A DNA stretch of 48,302 nt from Natronospirillum operosum (GCF_004768465.1 NZ_SRMF01000007.1:1-48302), one strand, 5' to 3'. Shown: positions 17,602-26,816, counted from the stretch's first letter. The notes: generated from the sequence alone by a model not told the origin. Numbers and translations: made by a program.

Positions 17602-18360
17602 ATGAGTCAGGCCCTGCGCCAGAACCGTATCCATCAACTGGTCAAACAGAAAGGCTATCTGACTATTGATGAACTGGTCGCACATTTTTCGGTGACCCCG
17701 CAGACCATTCGGCGCGATCTCAATCAGATGGCGGACCAGGGGTTGATAGAACGCCATCATGGGGGTGCCGGCCTGGCCTCCAGCGTGGAAAATACCGCCT
17801 ATCAGACGCGCAAGATTCAGCACCTGGCCGAAAAGAAGCGCATTGCCGAGCAGGTCGCGCGCCATATTCCCGACCACTCGTCGCTGTTCATCAATATCGG
17901 TACCACCAACGAAACCATCGCGCAGGCCCTGCTGGACCACCGCGGACTGAAAGTGGTCACCAACAATCTCCATGTGGCCGCCATGCTCAGTGCCCGGCCG
18001 GACTTTACCGTCATCATAGCTGGCGGCGAAGTGCGCAGCCGTGATGGCGGTATAGTGGGCGAGGCGACGCGGGACTTCGTGCATCAGTTCAAACTGGACT
18101 ACGGCATCATCGGCATCAGCGGCATCGACGAAGACGGCACCCTGCTGGATTTCGACTATCAGGAAGTTCGCATCGCCCAGGCCATCATGGAAAACTCGCG
18201 CTATGTCTATCTGGCGGCGGACCACTCGAAGTACGGCCGCAATGCCATGGTTCGGCTGGGCAACCTGACCCAGTGTTCTGCCTTCTTTACCGATGCCCGG
18301 CCCGCTCAGGCGCTGACTGAACGGCTGCACCAGCACCAGGTCGACCTGCACGTCTGCTGA
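17602..18360 (+). CDS. glpR: DeoR-family glycerol-3-phosphate regulon repressor GlpR
   Basis: A 252-residue cytosolic repressor. Residues about 1-58 carry the DeoR-type winged helix ([22 protein letters not shown] is diagnostic). The rest is the sugar-phosphate-sensing DeoRC domain ([32 protein letters not shown]). In relatives, sn-glycerol 3-phosphate releases the protein from DNA. The ATG at 17602 has AAGGGAG upstream and gives the normal family length. A longer in-frame start at 17512 lacks support. It sits between glpK (divergent) and glpD (downstream, same strand), as in many gammaproteobacteria. Its likely operators are seen at glpK, the second kinase gene, glpD and the sigma54 activator gene. 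Confidence 0.95.
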   Translation: MSQALRQNRIHQLVKQKGYLTIDELVAHFSVTPQTIRRDLNQMADQGLIERHHGGAGLASSVENTAYQTRKIQHLAEKKRIAEQVARHIPDHSSLFINIGTTNETIAQALLDHRGLKVVTNNLHVAAMLSARPDFTVIIAGGEVRSRDGGIVGEATRDFVHQFKLDYGIIGISGIDEDGTLLDFDYQEVRIAQAIMENSRYVYLAADHSKYGRNAMVRLGNLTQCSAFFTDARPAQALTERLHQHQVDLHVC

Positions 18361-18403
18361 TCCTTTCCTCCCTGTCGGTCCCGGGGCTCACAACAGCCAG
18401 ATA

Positions 18404-18440
18404 ATCCGAGCCTCTGCAGGCTCGGATCGGGGCGATTTTT
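18404..18440 (+). terminator. Probable terminator of glpR
   Basis: A perfect 9-bp stem (ATCCGAGCC with GGCTCGGAT, 6-base loop) follows the glpR stop by about 44 bases. A T5 run comes 8 bases after the stem, so the structure is not a textbook terminator. Confidence 0.5.
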
Positions 18441-18441
18441 A

Positions 18442-18470
18442 TTGCGCTCATGTTCGAATATGATTATATT
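18442..18470 (+). promoter_or_regulatory. Promoter of glpD with overlapping GlpR half-sites
   Basis: TTGCGC (-35), a 17-base spacer and TATATT (-10) predict a start near 18477. The spacer contains ATGTTCGAATATGA. AAACGAAT, matching part of the glpK operator, lies at the predicted start (18477-18484). The AT-rich stretch suits GlpR control. Confidence 0.55.
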
Positions 18471-18554
18471 GCTTTGAAACGAATATAAATGATCATTCAT
18501 CCCTTTCGTCTCCACGCAGACGGGTTGGTTGACAGGCAACAGGCTGGAAGGAAG

Positions 18555-20090
18555 ATGACGCAAACGACATATGACCTGCTGGTAATTGGCGGCGGCATCA
18601 ACGGCGCCGGTGTAGCCGCCGATGCGGCGGGCAGAGGGCTTTCGGTAGCCCTGGTGGAGGCCGATGACCTGGCCAGTGCCACCTCCTCCTGGAGTTCGAA
18701 GCTGATTCACGGCGGGTTGCGTTATCTGGAGCACTATGAATTCCGGCTGGTTCGAGAGGCGTTGGGAGAAAGGGAGGTGCTGTTGAAAGTTGCGCCCCAT
18801 CTGGTGACCCCGCTGCGCTTTCGCATGCCGCACCACAAGGGTCTGCGTCCGGCCTGGATGATTCGCATCGGTCTGTTCATGTACGATCATCTGAGCAAGC
18901 GCACGACCATAGAGGGCTCGAAAAGTATTCGTTTCGATCCGGCGGGGCCGATTCGACCGGAATACGTGCGCGGCTTCGAATACAGTGACTGCCGGGCTGA
19001 TGATGCCCGGCTGGTGGTCATGAACGCCAAGCTGGCAGAGCACAAGGGTGCCGAGGTGCTGACCCGCCATACGGTCACCCGGGCGCGCCGCGAGCAGGGG
19101 CTGTGGACCGTCACCATACAGCCGGAAAACGGCAACATGTTCACCGTGCAGGCCCGCTCGCTGGTCAATGCCGGCGGCCCCTGGGTGCGCAAGGTGCTCG
19201 ACAGTTTCGATAATGTGCGCATCGACAAGACCGTCCGTCTGGTCAAGGGCAGCCATATCGTGGTGCCCCGCATCCACGACGAGGAGCAGGCCTACATTCT
19301 GCAGAACAGTGACGGCCGCATCGTGTTTGTGCTGCCCTATCTGGAAGACTACTCGCTGATCGGCACCACGGATGTGGACTACAGCGGAGATCCCCGGACA
19401 CCGGAAATCGACGACGACGAAATCAACTACCTGATTGCGATCACCAAAGACTATTTCCGCTGCGACCTGACGCCCGGGGATATTGTCTGGACCTACTCCG
19501 GCGTGCGCCCGCTGATGCAGGGTGAGCGCGAAGATGACGAAGATGCCTCCAGGGTCACGCGGGACTATCACTTCGAAGTGGAAGACGAGCACGGTAAGGC
19601 ACCGTTGCTGTCGATCTTTGGCGGCAAACTGACCACCTACCGCAAACTGTCCCAGGCGGCGGTATCGGCGCTGAAACCCTGGTTTCCCGGCATGTCCGAA
19701 CCCTGGACCGACCAGGCCGTGCTGCCCGGGGGCGAAAACATGACGCACCCGCAGCCTTATGCGGAGGAGCTGTGCCGGCGCTACCCCTTCCTGACGCCGA
19801 AAACGGCACGGCGGCTGGCCTTCAGCTATGGCCGGCGGGCGGAGCTGTGGCTGGACGATGCGCAGCAGGAAGCCGATCTCGGGGAACGCTTCGGTGCGCT
19901 CTATGCCGCCGAAGTGACCTACCTGATGGAAGAAGAGTGGGCGCAGACCGTGGAGGATGTCATCTGGCGGCGCACCAAGGCCGGTATCGACATGAGCCGT
20001 CAGGACCGGGAGCGTCTGGTCACTTTCATGGCCGCACAGTCAGGGGCCGGCAGCGAACGCGGTCCGGCCAGCCGCTTGGCCAGCGCCTGA
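18555..20090 (+). CDS. glpD: Aerobic glycerol-3-phosphate dehydrogenase
   Basis: A 511-residue FAD enzyme that oxidises sn-glycerol 3-phosphate to dihydroxyacetone phosphate and passes electrons to quinone at the inner membrane. The FAD Rossmann motif is at the N-terminus (VIGGGINGAGVAADAAGRG, about 9-27). The GlpD hallmark (SSWSSKLIHGGLRYLEHYEF) and the C-terminal DAO_C domain follow, and the length is that of the E. coli enzyme. The ATG at 18555 has GGAAGGA upstream. An in-frame ATG 22 codons earlier lies close to the promoter and is rejected. It completes the route from glycerol to the lower glycolytic pathway and is probably controlled by the adjacent glpR. Confidence 0.97.
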   Translation: MTQTTYDLLVIGGGINGAGVAADAAGRGLSVALVEADDLASATSSWSSKLIHGGLRYLEHYEFRLVREALGEREVLLKVAPHLVTPLRFRMPHHKGLRPAWMIRIGLFMYDHLSKRTTIEGSKSIRFDPAGPIRPEYVRGFEYSDCRADDARLVVMNAKLAEHKGAEVLTRHTVTRARREQGLWTVTIQPENGNMFTVQARSLVNAGGPWVRKVLDSFDNVRIDKTVRLVKGSHIVVPRIHDEEQAYILQNSDGRIVFVLPYLEDYSLIGTTDVDYSGDPRTPEIDDDEINYLIAITKDYFRCDLTPGDIVWTYSGVRPLMQGEREDDEDASRVTRDYHFEVEDEHGKAPLLSIFGGKLTTYRKLSQAAVSALKPWFPGMSEPWTDQAVLPGGENMTHPQPYAEELCRRYPFLTPKTARRLAFSYGRRAELWLDDAQQEADLGERFGALYAAEVTYLMEEEWAQTVEDVIWRRTKAGIDMSRQDRERLVTFMAAQSGAGSERGPASRLASA

Positions 20091-20096
20091 TTACTG

Positions 20097-20185
20097 GTGT
20101 CCTGTCTGGTTGATTTGACACTGCTCTGAGCCACTGAGCACTCTGAGAGCAAGCAGAGAGTTGCCGAATTAACCAGACAGGGCAC
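20097..20185. repeat. Nested inverted repeat between glpD and the outer-membrane protein gene
   Basis: Outer arms at 20097-20111 (GTGTCCTGTCTGGTT) and 20171-20185 match in 14 of 15 positions as inverted copies and enclose 59 bases. These include an inner GCTCT/AGAGC pairing. It fills the gap between two convergent genes, and its last base is the first base of the neighbour's stop codon. It could be a bidirectional terminator without T tracts or a small non-autonomous repeat. Confidence 0.65.
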
Positions 20186-21063
20186 TACTGTGGCTTGCGG
20201 TCTATGAGGCGGCTGCTGAAGTTGATGCCGGCGCTGAGCCGGCTGTAATCGGTGACTGCGCTGTCCAGATGGCTGATCTGGGCAAACAGATCCACTGCCG
20301 TGCGGGAGCTCCACTGGAAGCGCGAGTTCAGGGTCAGGGTATAGGCCTGGCCGGTGGTGCGATACAACCACCAGAGGTCGTCCAGATCATCACGCAGCCC
20401 CTCGTCCGGTATTTTTTCTTCGGCGTCGATACCGCCCGGGTCGTACCCGCGTGCACTGAAGAACTGACCACTCACCACACTGCCATGGAGGTACAGGCCC
20501 CGCCAGCCCCGCAGCCCGGCCAGACGCCTTTCATAGCCCAGTTGCGCATCCAGACCCCAGCGTGCATTCCGCATGACGCGTTCGGGGGCCACGCTGAAGT
20601 GTCCAAGCACCCCCGTTTCCAGGTTCACCCGATCGGTCAGCCGCTGATGACGGCTCAATCGGCTGTCAAAGCTGACGCGATGGCGCTGACTGTTGACCAC
20701 CCACTGGGGAACACCGCTCAGGGACAACTGATACCAGGGCGCACTGTATCCGGGGGACGGCTGCCAGTACCGGGTGAAGCCCAGTTCCGCACTCAGGCTG
20801 CTCAGGCTGGGGGTAGACTCGATGTACTCCACATCCAGTGCGCGTTCGAGCGAATAGCCGGTGCTCCGACTCTGCTCGAAGAATTCGCTGTCGAACAGGC
20901 TGGCACTCAGTGTGACCGCCGGGCGATCAAGCGTGGTTTTGCGGCTGAGCATGGGGTTGTCGTCCAGACCGACACCCAACTGGTAGTCGAGTGCCGAGGC
21001 AGGCCCTGCCAGAGCGGTCGTCAGGACAACGAGGCTGTTGCGAACGAGATTGGTAGGGGTCAT
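20185..21063 (-). CDS. Outer-membrane beta-barrel protein, unknown function
   Basis: A 292-residue protein with a signal peptide (about 1-25, cleavage likely after SALA-type residues near PASALDYQ). The mature sequence alternates polar and hydrophobic residues and is rich in aromatic and Ser/Arg residues, as in outer-membrane beta barrels. No family was recognised beyond that. It ends in KPQ, not the aromatic residue usual for BAM substrates. The nearest candidate is the NFSS strand about ten residues earlier. The ATG at 21063 has GGGAGA upstream. It is divergent from the FecR/cyclase pair with about 70 bases between, so shared regulation is likely. It may act as the outer-membrane part of that signalling unit. 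Confidence 0.78.
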   Translation of the reverse strand: MTPTNLVRNSLVVLTTALAGPASALDYQLGVGLDDNPMLSRKTTLDRPAVTLSASLFDSEFFEQSRSTGYSLERALDVEYIESTPSLSSLSAELGFTRYWQPSPGYSAPWYQLSLSGVPQWVVNSQRHRVSFDSRLSRHQRLTDRVNLETGVLGHFSVAPERVMRNARWGLDAQLGYERRLAGLRGWRGLYLHGSVVSGQFFSARGYDPGGIDAEEKIPDEGLRDDLDDLWWLYRTTGQAYTLTLNSRFQWSSRTAVDLFAQISHLDSAVTDYSRLSAGINFSSRLIDRKPQ

Positions 21064-21134
21064 CGGGGGTCTCCCTGTGCCCATCGTCAGTATAGTGTAT
21101 AGTAAGCGGATGTCCGGTGCACAGGAGACCGCTC

Positions 21135-21863
21135 ATGGACAACCGCCGCCAGTTTCTGCAGCGCTCGCTGCAGCTCAGCCTCTGGTCGATTCTGGCCGGT
21201 GCCGGCACCACGGCCCTGTTGGGCAGCCGGGCCCAGGCACAACTGCTGGGACGCGTACCGGACGGGTTGCCCCCGGGTCAGTCTGTCTATGAACTGCAGG
21301 GCGAGGTCATGGTGGACGGTCAGCGGGCGGACATGACCACGCTGATTACGCCTGACAGCCTGATCCGTACCGGCAGCAACAGCTACATCATCTTTGTGGT
21401 GGGCCGCGACGCCTACATTCTGCGCGAAAACTCCGAACTGCAACTGGAAAGCGAAGGTCTGCTGGCCACAGGTCTGCGGCTGCTGACCGGCAAGGTGCTC
21501 AGTGTATTTGGCGAGCGCGAACCCGAGGCCCGCCTGCAGATGAACACCGGCATCGCCACCATCGGTATTCGCGGCACCGGTCTGTATGCCGAAGCCCATG
21601 ACGACCGAAGCTATGTCTGCACCTGCTACGGGCTGACCGAGCTGGCGGCCGCAGCGCACCCGGAGCAGACGGAGCGGGTGGCGGCGCGCTACCATGAATC
21701 CCGTTATGTGCTGCGCGAGCCCGAGAACGGTCAGTTGATCGTCCAGGCACCCTTTATCAATCATACCGATGAAGAACTGGCTCTGATCGAATCACTGGTC
21801 GGAAGGCAGCCTCCGTTCAACCTGATGCGGCAGGACTATCAGGGGCCGCGGCGGCGCTACTGA
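21135..21863 (+). CDS. FecR-domain periplasmic protein with Tat-type signal
   Basis: A 242-residue protein. The N-terminus has twin arginines (NRRQFLQRS), then a hydrophobic stretch (about 15-35) ending near SRAQAQ, so Tat export to the periplasm is likely. The next 120 residues are a FecR-like domain (VYELQGEVMVDGQRADMTTLITPDS, then NSYIIFVVG and TGIATIGIRGTGLYAE). Unlike classical FecR there is no cytoplasmic anti-sigma segment, and no ECF sigma gene lies nearby. CTCYG (about 157-161) contains two Cys that could pair. The ATG at 21135 has AGGAGA upstream. The stop overlaps the start of the cyclase gene (TGATG), so the two are translationally coupled. It probably passes a periplasmic signal to the CHASE2 domain. 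Confidence 0.85.
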   Translation: MDNRRQFLQRSLQLSLWSILAGAGTTALLGSRAQAQLLGRVPDGLPPGQSVYELQGEVMVDGQRADMTTLITPDSLIRTGSNSYIIFVVGRDAYILRENSELQLESEGLLATGLRLLTGKVLSVFGEREPEARLQMNTGIATIGIRGTGLYAEAHDDRSYVCTCYGLTELAAAAHPEQTERVAARYHESRYVLREPENGQLIVQAPFINHTDEELALIESLVGRQPPFNLMRQDYQGPRRRY

Positions 21864-23827
21864 TGGCGCGCCTGATCCGCTATCTTGGCAGTCTGCTCAT
21901 ACTGGTGCTGCTGCTCGGCCATTCGCTGGGCAGTTGGTCGCTGGCTCCGCTCACGACGCTTGAGCGGCTGCTGCAGGATCTGCAACTGCAGTCCCGCCAG
22001 GCCGAGTCGGTCGACCCCAGGGTGGTGATCGTGGACATCGATGAGCCCTCGCTCGGCGAGCTGGGTCAGTGGCCCTGGCCCAGAACCGTGCTGGCAGACC
22101 TGGTGGATCAGCTCTTCGACCACTACGACATTCGGGCTCTGGGCCTGGATATGGTATTCCCCGAGCCAGAGCAGCAGGCGGTCTGGCAGCAACTGAACCG
22201 ACTGGCAGAAGAAGGTGAGTTGCCGGACACCCTGTTGCCGCTGCTGGCCCGGGCTCTGGACGGTGATCAGCGCCTTGCCGAGGCCCTGCGGGGCCGCCCG
22301 GTGGTGGGCGGTTTCCTCTTTCAGCAGCACAACCCTGCGCAGCTCAATGCACTGCCGGCGCCGCTGCCCGTGGAGCCGGACCGACTGCGGCTGCCGACCC
22401 CGGTCGGTTACAGCGCCAATGTGCCTGTACTGCACGAGGCCATGCCGGTGCAGGGCTTTTTCGACAATCCGGCACTGGACAGCGACGGCGTCTATCGCAG
22501 TGCCACCCTGCTGCAACAGGCTGGGGACGGAGTGCATGCGGCACTGGCCGTGCGTCTGCTGCAGCTTGGTCTGGGTGACCTGCCACTGGCGCTGGGGGTA
22601 TCCGAGCGCGGGGAAGAGCAGTTGGTGACGCGCCTGCAGATCGGCAGCCTCTTGGTGCCGCTCGGGGACAGCGGGCAGGCCAGAGTGCCCTATCAGGGGC
22701 CGCGCGGACAGGTGCCCTATGTGTCTGCGGCCGACATTCTGGCTGGCCGGGCAGACCCCGGCGTGCTGCAGAATCGAATGGTTCTGCTGGGCACCAGCGC
22801 CCCCGGACTGCTCGATATCCGTACTACACCGGTCGATGCATTGATGCCGGGGGTTGAGGTGCATGCCCAGTTGATGATCGGCATCCTGGACCAGCGGGTG
22901 CCCCGTCTGCCGGACTGGGCACTGGGCGCCGAAATACTGCTGATGCTGGCCCTGGCAGGCCTGCTGGTCTGGATCCACAGCAGATTGCAGCCGCTGCCTG
23001 CAGTGCTTCTGATAATGGGCGCCGGGGCCGGGCTGCTGGCGGCCCACAGTGTGCTGTGGCGACAGGGTCTGATTCTGCCGGTGGCGGCCCTGCTGGCGCT
23101 GCTGGTGGCACTCTATGTCTATTTCACCACCTGGAGCCTGCTGGTGGAAAACCGCTCACGGCGTCAGCTCACACGGACATTCGGGCGCTATGTACCGCAG
23201 GAACTGGTCGCAGAGCTGGCCCGGCAGCCCAGCCTGGCCACCACGCGCGGCGAGCAGCGTGACATGACGGTGCTGTTCTCCGATGTCTGCGGCTTTACCC
23301 CCATTGCCGAACAACTGGATGCGGAAACACTGACCCGGTTGATGAACCGGTTGCTGACGCCGGTCACAGCGGACATTCATCGCCATCGTGGCACCATCGA
23401 CAAGTACATGGGTGATGCGGTGATGGCATTCTGGGGTGCGCCGCTGCCGGATGCCGATCACGCCAACCGGGCTGTGGCCGCAGCGCTGGCCATGTGTCGC
23501 AGTGTACAGTGGCTGTCGGCCGAACTGGCACATGAAGGCCTGCCGGAACTGCGCCTGGGCATCGGCATCAGCACCGGACGCATGTCGGTGGGCAATATGG
23601 GGTCGGATTTTCGCATGGCCTATACGGTGATGGGCGATCCGGTCAATCTGGGGGCCAGACTGGAAGCCCTGACCCGTCAGTATGACGTCGACATACTGGT
23701 CAGTGAGGATACTGCGCGGGCGGCGACCGATTTCGAATTTCGTGCCGTCGATGAGACCCGGGTCAAGGGCAAGGCAGCGCCGGTGCGGGTCTATACACCG
23801 GTCGTGCCGAAAGACCCGCAGGCATAA
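21863..23827 (+). CDS. CHASE2-domain class III adenylate/guanylate cyclase
   Basis: A 654-residue membrane cyclase. One membrane segment is near the N-terminus (about 8-28), followed by a periplasmic CHASE2 sensor (about 35-330; VVIVDIDEPSLGELGQWPWPR is typical). Three clustered membrane helices lie at about 350-425. The C-terminal class III catalytic domain (about 460-650) keeps both metal-binding aspartates, Asp474 (FSDVCGFT) and Asp518 (KYMGD). Lys514 and the transition-state Asn/Arg of GDPVNLGARLE are also present, so it should be active, most likely making cAMP. It is coupled by overlap to the FecR-domain gene and ends at a hairpin shared with the convergent gtsD. A class I cyclase is encoded 7 kb away. 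Confidence 0.93.
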   Translation: MARLIRYLGSLLILVLLLGHSLGSWSLAPLTTLERLLQDLQLQSRQAESVDPRVVIVDIDEPSLGELGQWPWPRTVLADLVDQLFDHYDIRALGLDMVFPEPEQQAVWQQLNRLAEEGELPDTLLPLLARALDGDQRLAEALRGRPVVGGFLFQQHNPAQLNALPAPLPVEPDRLRLPTPVGYSANVPVLHEAMPVQGFFDNPALDSDGVYRSATLLQQAGDGVHAALAVRLLQLGLGDLPLALGVSERGEEQLVTRLQIGSLLVPLGDSGQARVPYQGPRGQVPYVSAADILAGRADPGVLQNRMVLLGTSAPGLLDIRTTPVDALMPGVEVHAQLMIGILDQRVPRLPDWALGAEILLMLALAGLLVWIHSRLQPLPAVLLIMGAGAGLLAAHSVLWRQGLILPVAALLALLVALYVYFTTWSLLVENRSRRQLTRTFGRYVPQELVAELARQPSLATTRGEQRDMTVLFSDVCGFTPIAEQLDAETLTRLMNRLLTPVTADIHRHRGTIDKYMGDAVMAFWGAPLPDADHANRAVAAALAMCRSVQWLSAELAHEGLPELRLGIGISTGRMSVGNMGSDFRMAYTVMGDPVNLGARLEALTRQYDVDILVSEDTARAATDFEFRAVDETRVKGKAAPVRVYTPVVPKDPQA

Positions 23828-23858
23828 AAAAGGGGCTGGACCCTGACGGGTCAGCCCC
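23826..23858 (-). terminator. Intrinsic terminator of the gts operon
   Basis: GGGGCTG pairs with CAGCCCC, then after one bulged base ACCC pairs with GGGT around a TGAC loop. On the minus strand six T follow the stem. It lies 22 bases past the gtsD stop and just after the convergent cyclase gene. Confidence 0.85.
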
Positions 23859-23880
23859 AAAAGACACCACACATCAGGTT

Positions 23881-24990
23881 TCAGATCCGGTCCCCGCTTG
23901 CAAGATCGAAAAATACAGCCTTGTCCATATTGATCATGAAGGTCATGGTGTCCCCCGGGGCACCGGCCCTGGCCGGATGCACACGGCAGTTGACCTCCTG
24001 ATCGTTCATGCGGATCAGCGTCAGGGTGTCGGCGCCGGTGGGTTCGGTCACGATGATTTCCGCGTCCACATTGGCCAGGGTCGAGGCCTGTTCCTGCTGG
24101 GGCACCACATCGGTGATCTGTTCCGGTCGAATACCCAGAACCACTTCCTGGCCCACGCGTTCGCGCACGCCCTTTTCCTGTTGCGGGATCGGCAGATGGA
24201 AATCCTTGCCGTCCACCGACATGGCAATGGTGGCGTCGCCCTGATGATCAACCACCTGACAGCGAATGAAGTTCATTGACGGCGAGCCCATGAAACCGGC
24301 CACAAACTGGTTGGCCGGGTTGTCATAGACTTCCTGCGGCGTACCGAACTGCTGAATATGGCCTTCCTTCATCACGGCAATGCGGTTGGCCAGCGTCATG
24401 GCCTCGATCTGGTCGTGGGTGACATAGACGATGGTGGTGCCCAGACGCTGATGCAGTTTCTTGATCTCGGTCCGCATCTCGACCCGCAGTTTCGCATCCA
24501 GGTTGGACAGCGGCTCGTCGAACAGGAAGATCTTGGGGTCCCGCGCCAGGGCCCGACCCATGGCTACCCGCTGGCGCTGACCACCGGACAACTGGCTGGG
24601 CTTGCGCTTCAGCAGGTCGCGGATCTGCAGCAGGTCGGCGACGCGGCCTACTGTCTCTTCTATTTCTTCCTTGGGCAGCTTGCGGATTTCCAGACCGAAG
24701 GCAATGTTCTTCCACACATTCATGTTCGGATACAGGGCGTAGGACTGGAACACCATGGCGATGTCACGGTCCTTGGGCATGGACTGGGTCACGTCTTCAT
24801 CGTCGATAATGACGCGGCCGGTGGTCACCTGCTCCAGCCCTGCAATACAGTTCATCAGGGTGGATTTGCCGCAACCCGAAGGGCCGACCAGAATGATGAA
24901 TTCGCCATCGGCGATATCCATGTCGATGCCTTTCAGGATGTGAGTCTCCCCGAAGGACTTGTGTACGTTGTCGATGTAGAGATTAGCCAT
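23881..24990 (-). CDS. gtsD: Glucose ABC transporter ATPase (GtsD/MalK type)
   Basis: A 369-residue ABC ATPase with canonical Walker A (GPSGCGKST, 36-44), signature (LSGGQRQR), Walker B (FLFDEP) and switch His (VTHDQIEAM). A MalK-type C-terminal OB domain follows. It energises the GtsBC permease as a homodimer, in contrast to the heterodimeric GlpST pair upstream. The ATG at 24990 begins the conserved domain. A longer in-frame start would run into gtsC. It is the last gene of gtsABCD, followed by a strong terminator. ATPases of this subgroup sometimes serve several sugar importers, so a wider role is possible. Confidence 0.93.
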   Translation of the reverse strand: MANLYIDNVHKSFGETHILKGIDMDIADGEFIILVGPSGCGKSTLMNCIAGLEQVTTGRVIIDDEDVTQSMPKDRDIAMVFQSYALYPNMNVWKNIAFGLEIRKLPKEEIEETVGRVADLLQIRDLLKRKPSQLSGGQRQRVAMGRALARDPKIFLFDEPLSNLDAKLRVEMRTEIKKLHQRLGTTIVYVTHDQIEAMTLANRIAVMKEGHIQQFGTPQEVYDNPANQFVAGFMGSPSMNFIRCQVVDHQGDATIAMSVDGKDFHLPIPQQEKGVRERVGQEVVLGIRPEQITDVVPQQEQASTLANVDAEIIVTEPTGADTLTLIRMNDQEVNCRVHPARAGAPGDTMTFMINMDKAVFFDLASGDRI

Positions 24991-25003
24991 TGTGTTGAAT
25001 CCT

Positions 25004-25885
25004 CTATCCCTTGACCGAGCCTGCCGTGAGGCCGCGGACGAAATACTTACCGGCGATGACATAGACCGCCAGAGTGGGCAATGCTGCGATGATGGCACCC
25101 GCCATATCGACGTTATAACGCACCTCACCGGTGGAACTGTTGACCATGTTGTTGAGGCCGACCGTCACCGGTTGTGACTGCGGTGACGAGAAGGCGACCC
25201 CGAACAGGAAGTCGTTCCAGATCTGGGTGAACTGCCAGATCACGGCGACCACGGTAATGGGCGTCGACAGCGGCAGAATGATGCGCCAGAAAATGCGCCA
25301 GAACCCGGCGCCGTCAAGTTGTGCAGCCTTCACCAGTTCGCCCGGCAGGCTGACGTAGTAGTTGCGATAGAACAGCGTGGTAAAGGCCACCCCGTAAACC
25401 ACATGCGTCAGTACCAGGCCGGGTATGGTGCCGCTCAGGCCTATCTTGCCGAGCACGGTGGCCTGCGGCAGCAGAATGGCCTGGAAGGGCAGGAAGCAGC
25501 CGAACAGCAGCAGGGCGAAGAAGATATTGGAGCCCTTGAAGCGCCAGAAACTCAGTACATAGCCGTTTACCGCCCCCAGAATGACCGAGATGGTCACGGC
25601 AGGAATGGTGATCAGCAGTGAATTGATAAAGTAGGGGCGCAACCCCAACTGGCGCCGGGCGCCGATCTGGACTTCACTCCAGGCCATGCGCCAGGCCTCG
25701 AAGCTGAAGCTCGACGGCAGGTCGATCAGGTGGCCGAATCGGATATCGTTCATGTCCCGAAACGAGGTGCTGATCATGATCACCAGCGGAATCAGGTAGT
25801 AGATGGCCACGATGATCAGGATGGCGTACAGCACGGCACGCCCGGTGATCTCCGAGTAGCGGCGATTGGAATGCTTAACGGTCAT
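25004..25885 (-). CDS. gtsC: Glucose ABC transporter permease GtsC (MalG type)
   Basis: A 293-residue inner-membrane permease with six predicted helices and the EAA coupling loop ([22 protein letters not shown]). It partners GtsB. Its start overlaps the end of gtsB by 11 bases, pointing to coupled translation, and gtsD follows after 13 bases. Its long periplasmic loop after helix 1 ([22 protein letters not shown]) is usual for the family. The glucose assignment follows from the closely matching GtsA gene of the operon. Confidence 0.92.
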   Translation of the reverse strand: MTVKHSNRRYSEITGRAVLYAILIIVAIYYLIPLVIMISTSFRDMNDIRFGHLIDLPSSFSFEAWRMAWSEVQIGARRQLGLRPYFINSLLITIPAVTISVILGAVNGYVLSFWRFKGSNIFFALLLFGCFLPFQAILLPQATVLGKIGLSGTIPGLVLTHVVYGVAFTTLFYRNYYVSLPGELVKAAQLDGAGFWRIFWRIILPLSTPITVVAVIWQFTQIWNDFLFGVAFSSPQSQPVTVGLNNMVNSSTGEVRYNVDMAGAIIAALPTLAVYVIAGKYFVRGLTAGSVKG

Positions 25886-26816
25886 CTTTCTTCACCCTCA
25901 GTTCGGAATACAGATAGGGAATCAGAATGGCCATCACGCCCATCAGCATGATGACGGCGGATGCCGCACCCACGCCCATCTGGCCGCGCGTGAACGAGAA
26001 CTGATACATGAAGATGGCCGGCAGGTCCGAGCTGTAGCCGGGGCCGCCGCCGGTCAGGGCCAGCGCCAGATCAAACGACTTGATCGCAATATGGGCCAGC
26101 ATGATGATGGCGCTGAAAAACACCGGCCGCAGGCTTGGTATGATGATGCGCGTATACACCGTGATGCGGGAGGCGCCATCAATCTGCGCGGCCTTGATGA
26201 TGCTGTCATCAACTCCCCGCAGGCCGGCCAGGAACAGGGCCATGACGAAACCTGATGACTGCCAGACAGCAGCAATCACCACGGTGTAGATCGACATGTC
26301 CGAACTGACCAGCCAGTCGAATCTGAAATTCTCGAAGCCCAGCTCGCGGCCGAACCTCTGAATGCCTACCGATGGGTTCAGCAGCCACTTCCAGACCGTA
26401 CCGGTCACGATGAAGGACAGTGCCATCGGGTAAAGATAAACGGTGCGCAGAAAGCCTTCGGCGCGGATTTTCTGGTCCAGCAATATGGCCAGCAACAGGC
26501 CTATGGCGAGGCAGATGACTACAAAGAGTACGCCATAGATGCCGAGATTGGTCAGAGCCACCATCCAGCGTTCATTGCCGAACAGACGCTGATAATTCTG
26601 CCAGCCGATAAACTCGTAGCGGGGCAGGATGCGGGACGTGGAGAACGACAGGACCACTGTCCAGATCATAAAGCCGTAGATGAAGACTACAGCAATCAGC
26701 ATCGTGGGAGAGACCACCAGGCGCGGAATCTGTTCGGCAAGGCGGTCGCCCAGGGAGGGCTTGTGGACCTTGCGTACGGCGCGGGTGGGCTCAGACAGGG
26801 GAGGTGACTGAGTCAT
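25875..26816 (-). CDS. gtsB: Glucose ABC transporter permease GtsB (MalF type)
   Basis: A 313-residue permease. About 35 polar residues precede six predicted membrane helices. The EAA loop (SIIKAAQIDGASRITVYTRIIIP) is intact. The ATG at 26816 is taken as the start; a TTG four codons upstream is also in frame. It lies about 93 bases after gtsA, with no terminator seen between them. It forms the channel with GtsC for the sugar handed over by GtsA. Confidence 0.92.
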   Translation of the reverse strand: MTQSPPLSEPTRAVRKVHKPSLGDRLAEQIPRLVVSPTMLIAVVFIYGFMIWTVVLSFSTSRILPRYEFIGWQNYQRLFGNERWMVALTNLGIYGVLFVVICLAIGLLLAILLDQKIRAEGFLRTVYLYPMALSFIVTGTVWKWLLNPSVGIQRFGRELGFENFRFDWLVSSDMSIYTVVIAAVWQSSGFVMALFLAGLRGVDDSIIKAAQIDGASRITVYTRIIIPSLRPVFFSAIIMLAHIAIKSFDLALALTGGGPGYSSDLPAIFMYQFSFTRGQMGVGAASAVIMLMGVMAILIPYLYSELRVKKDDR

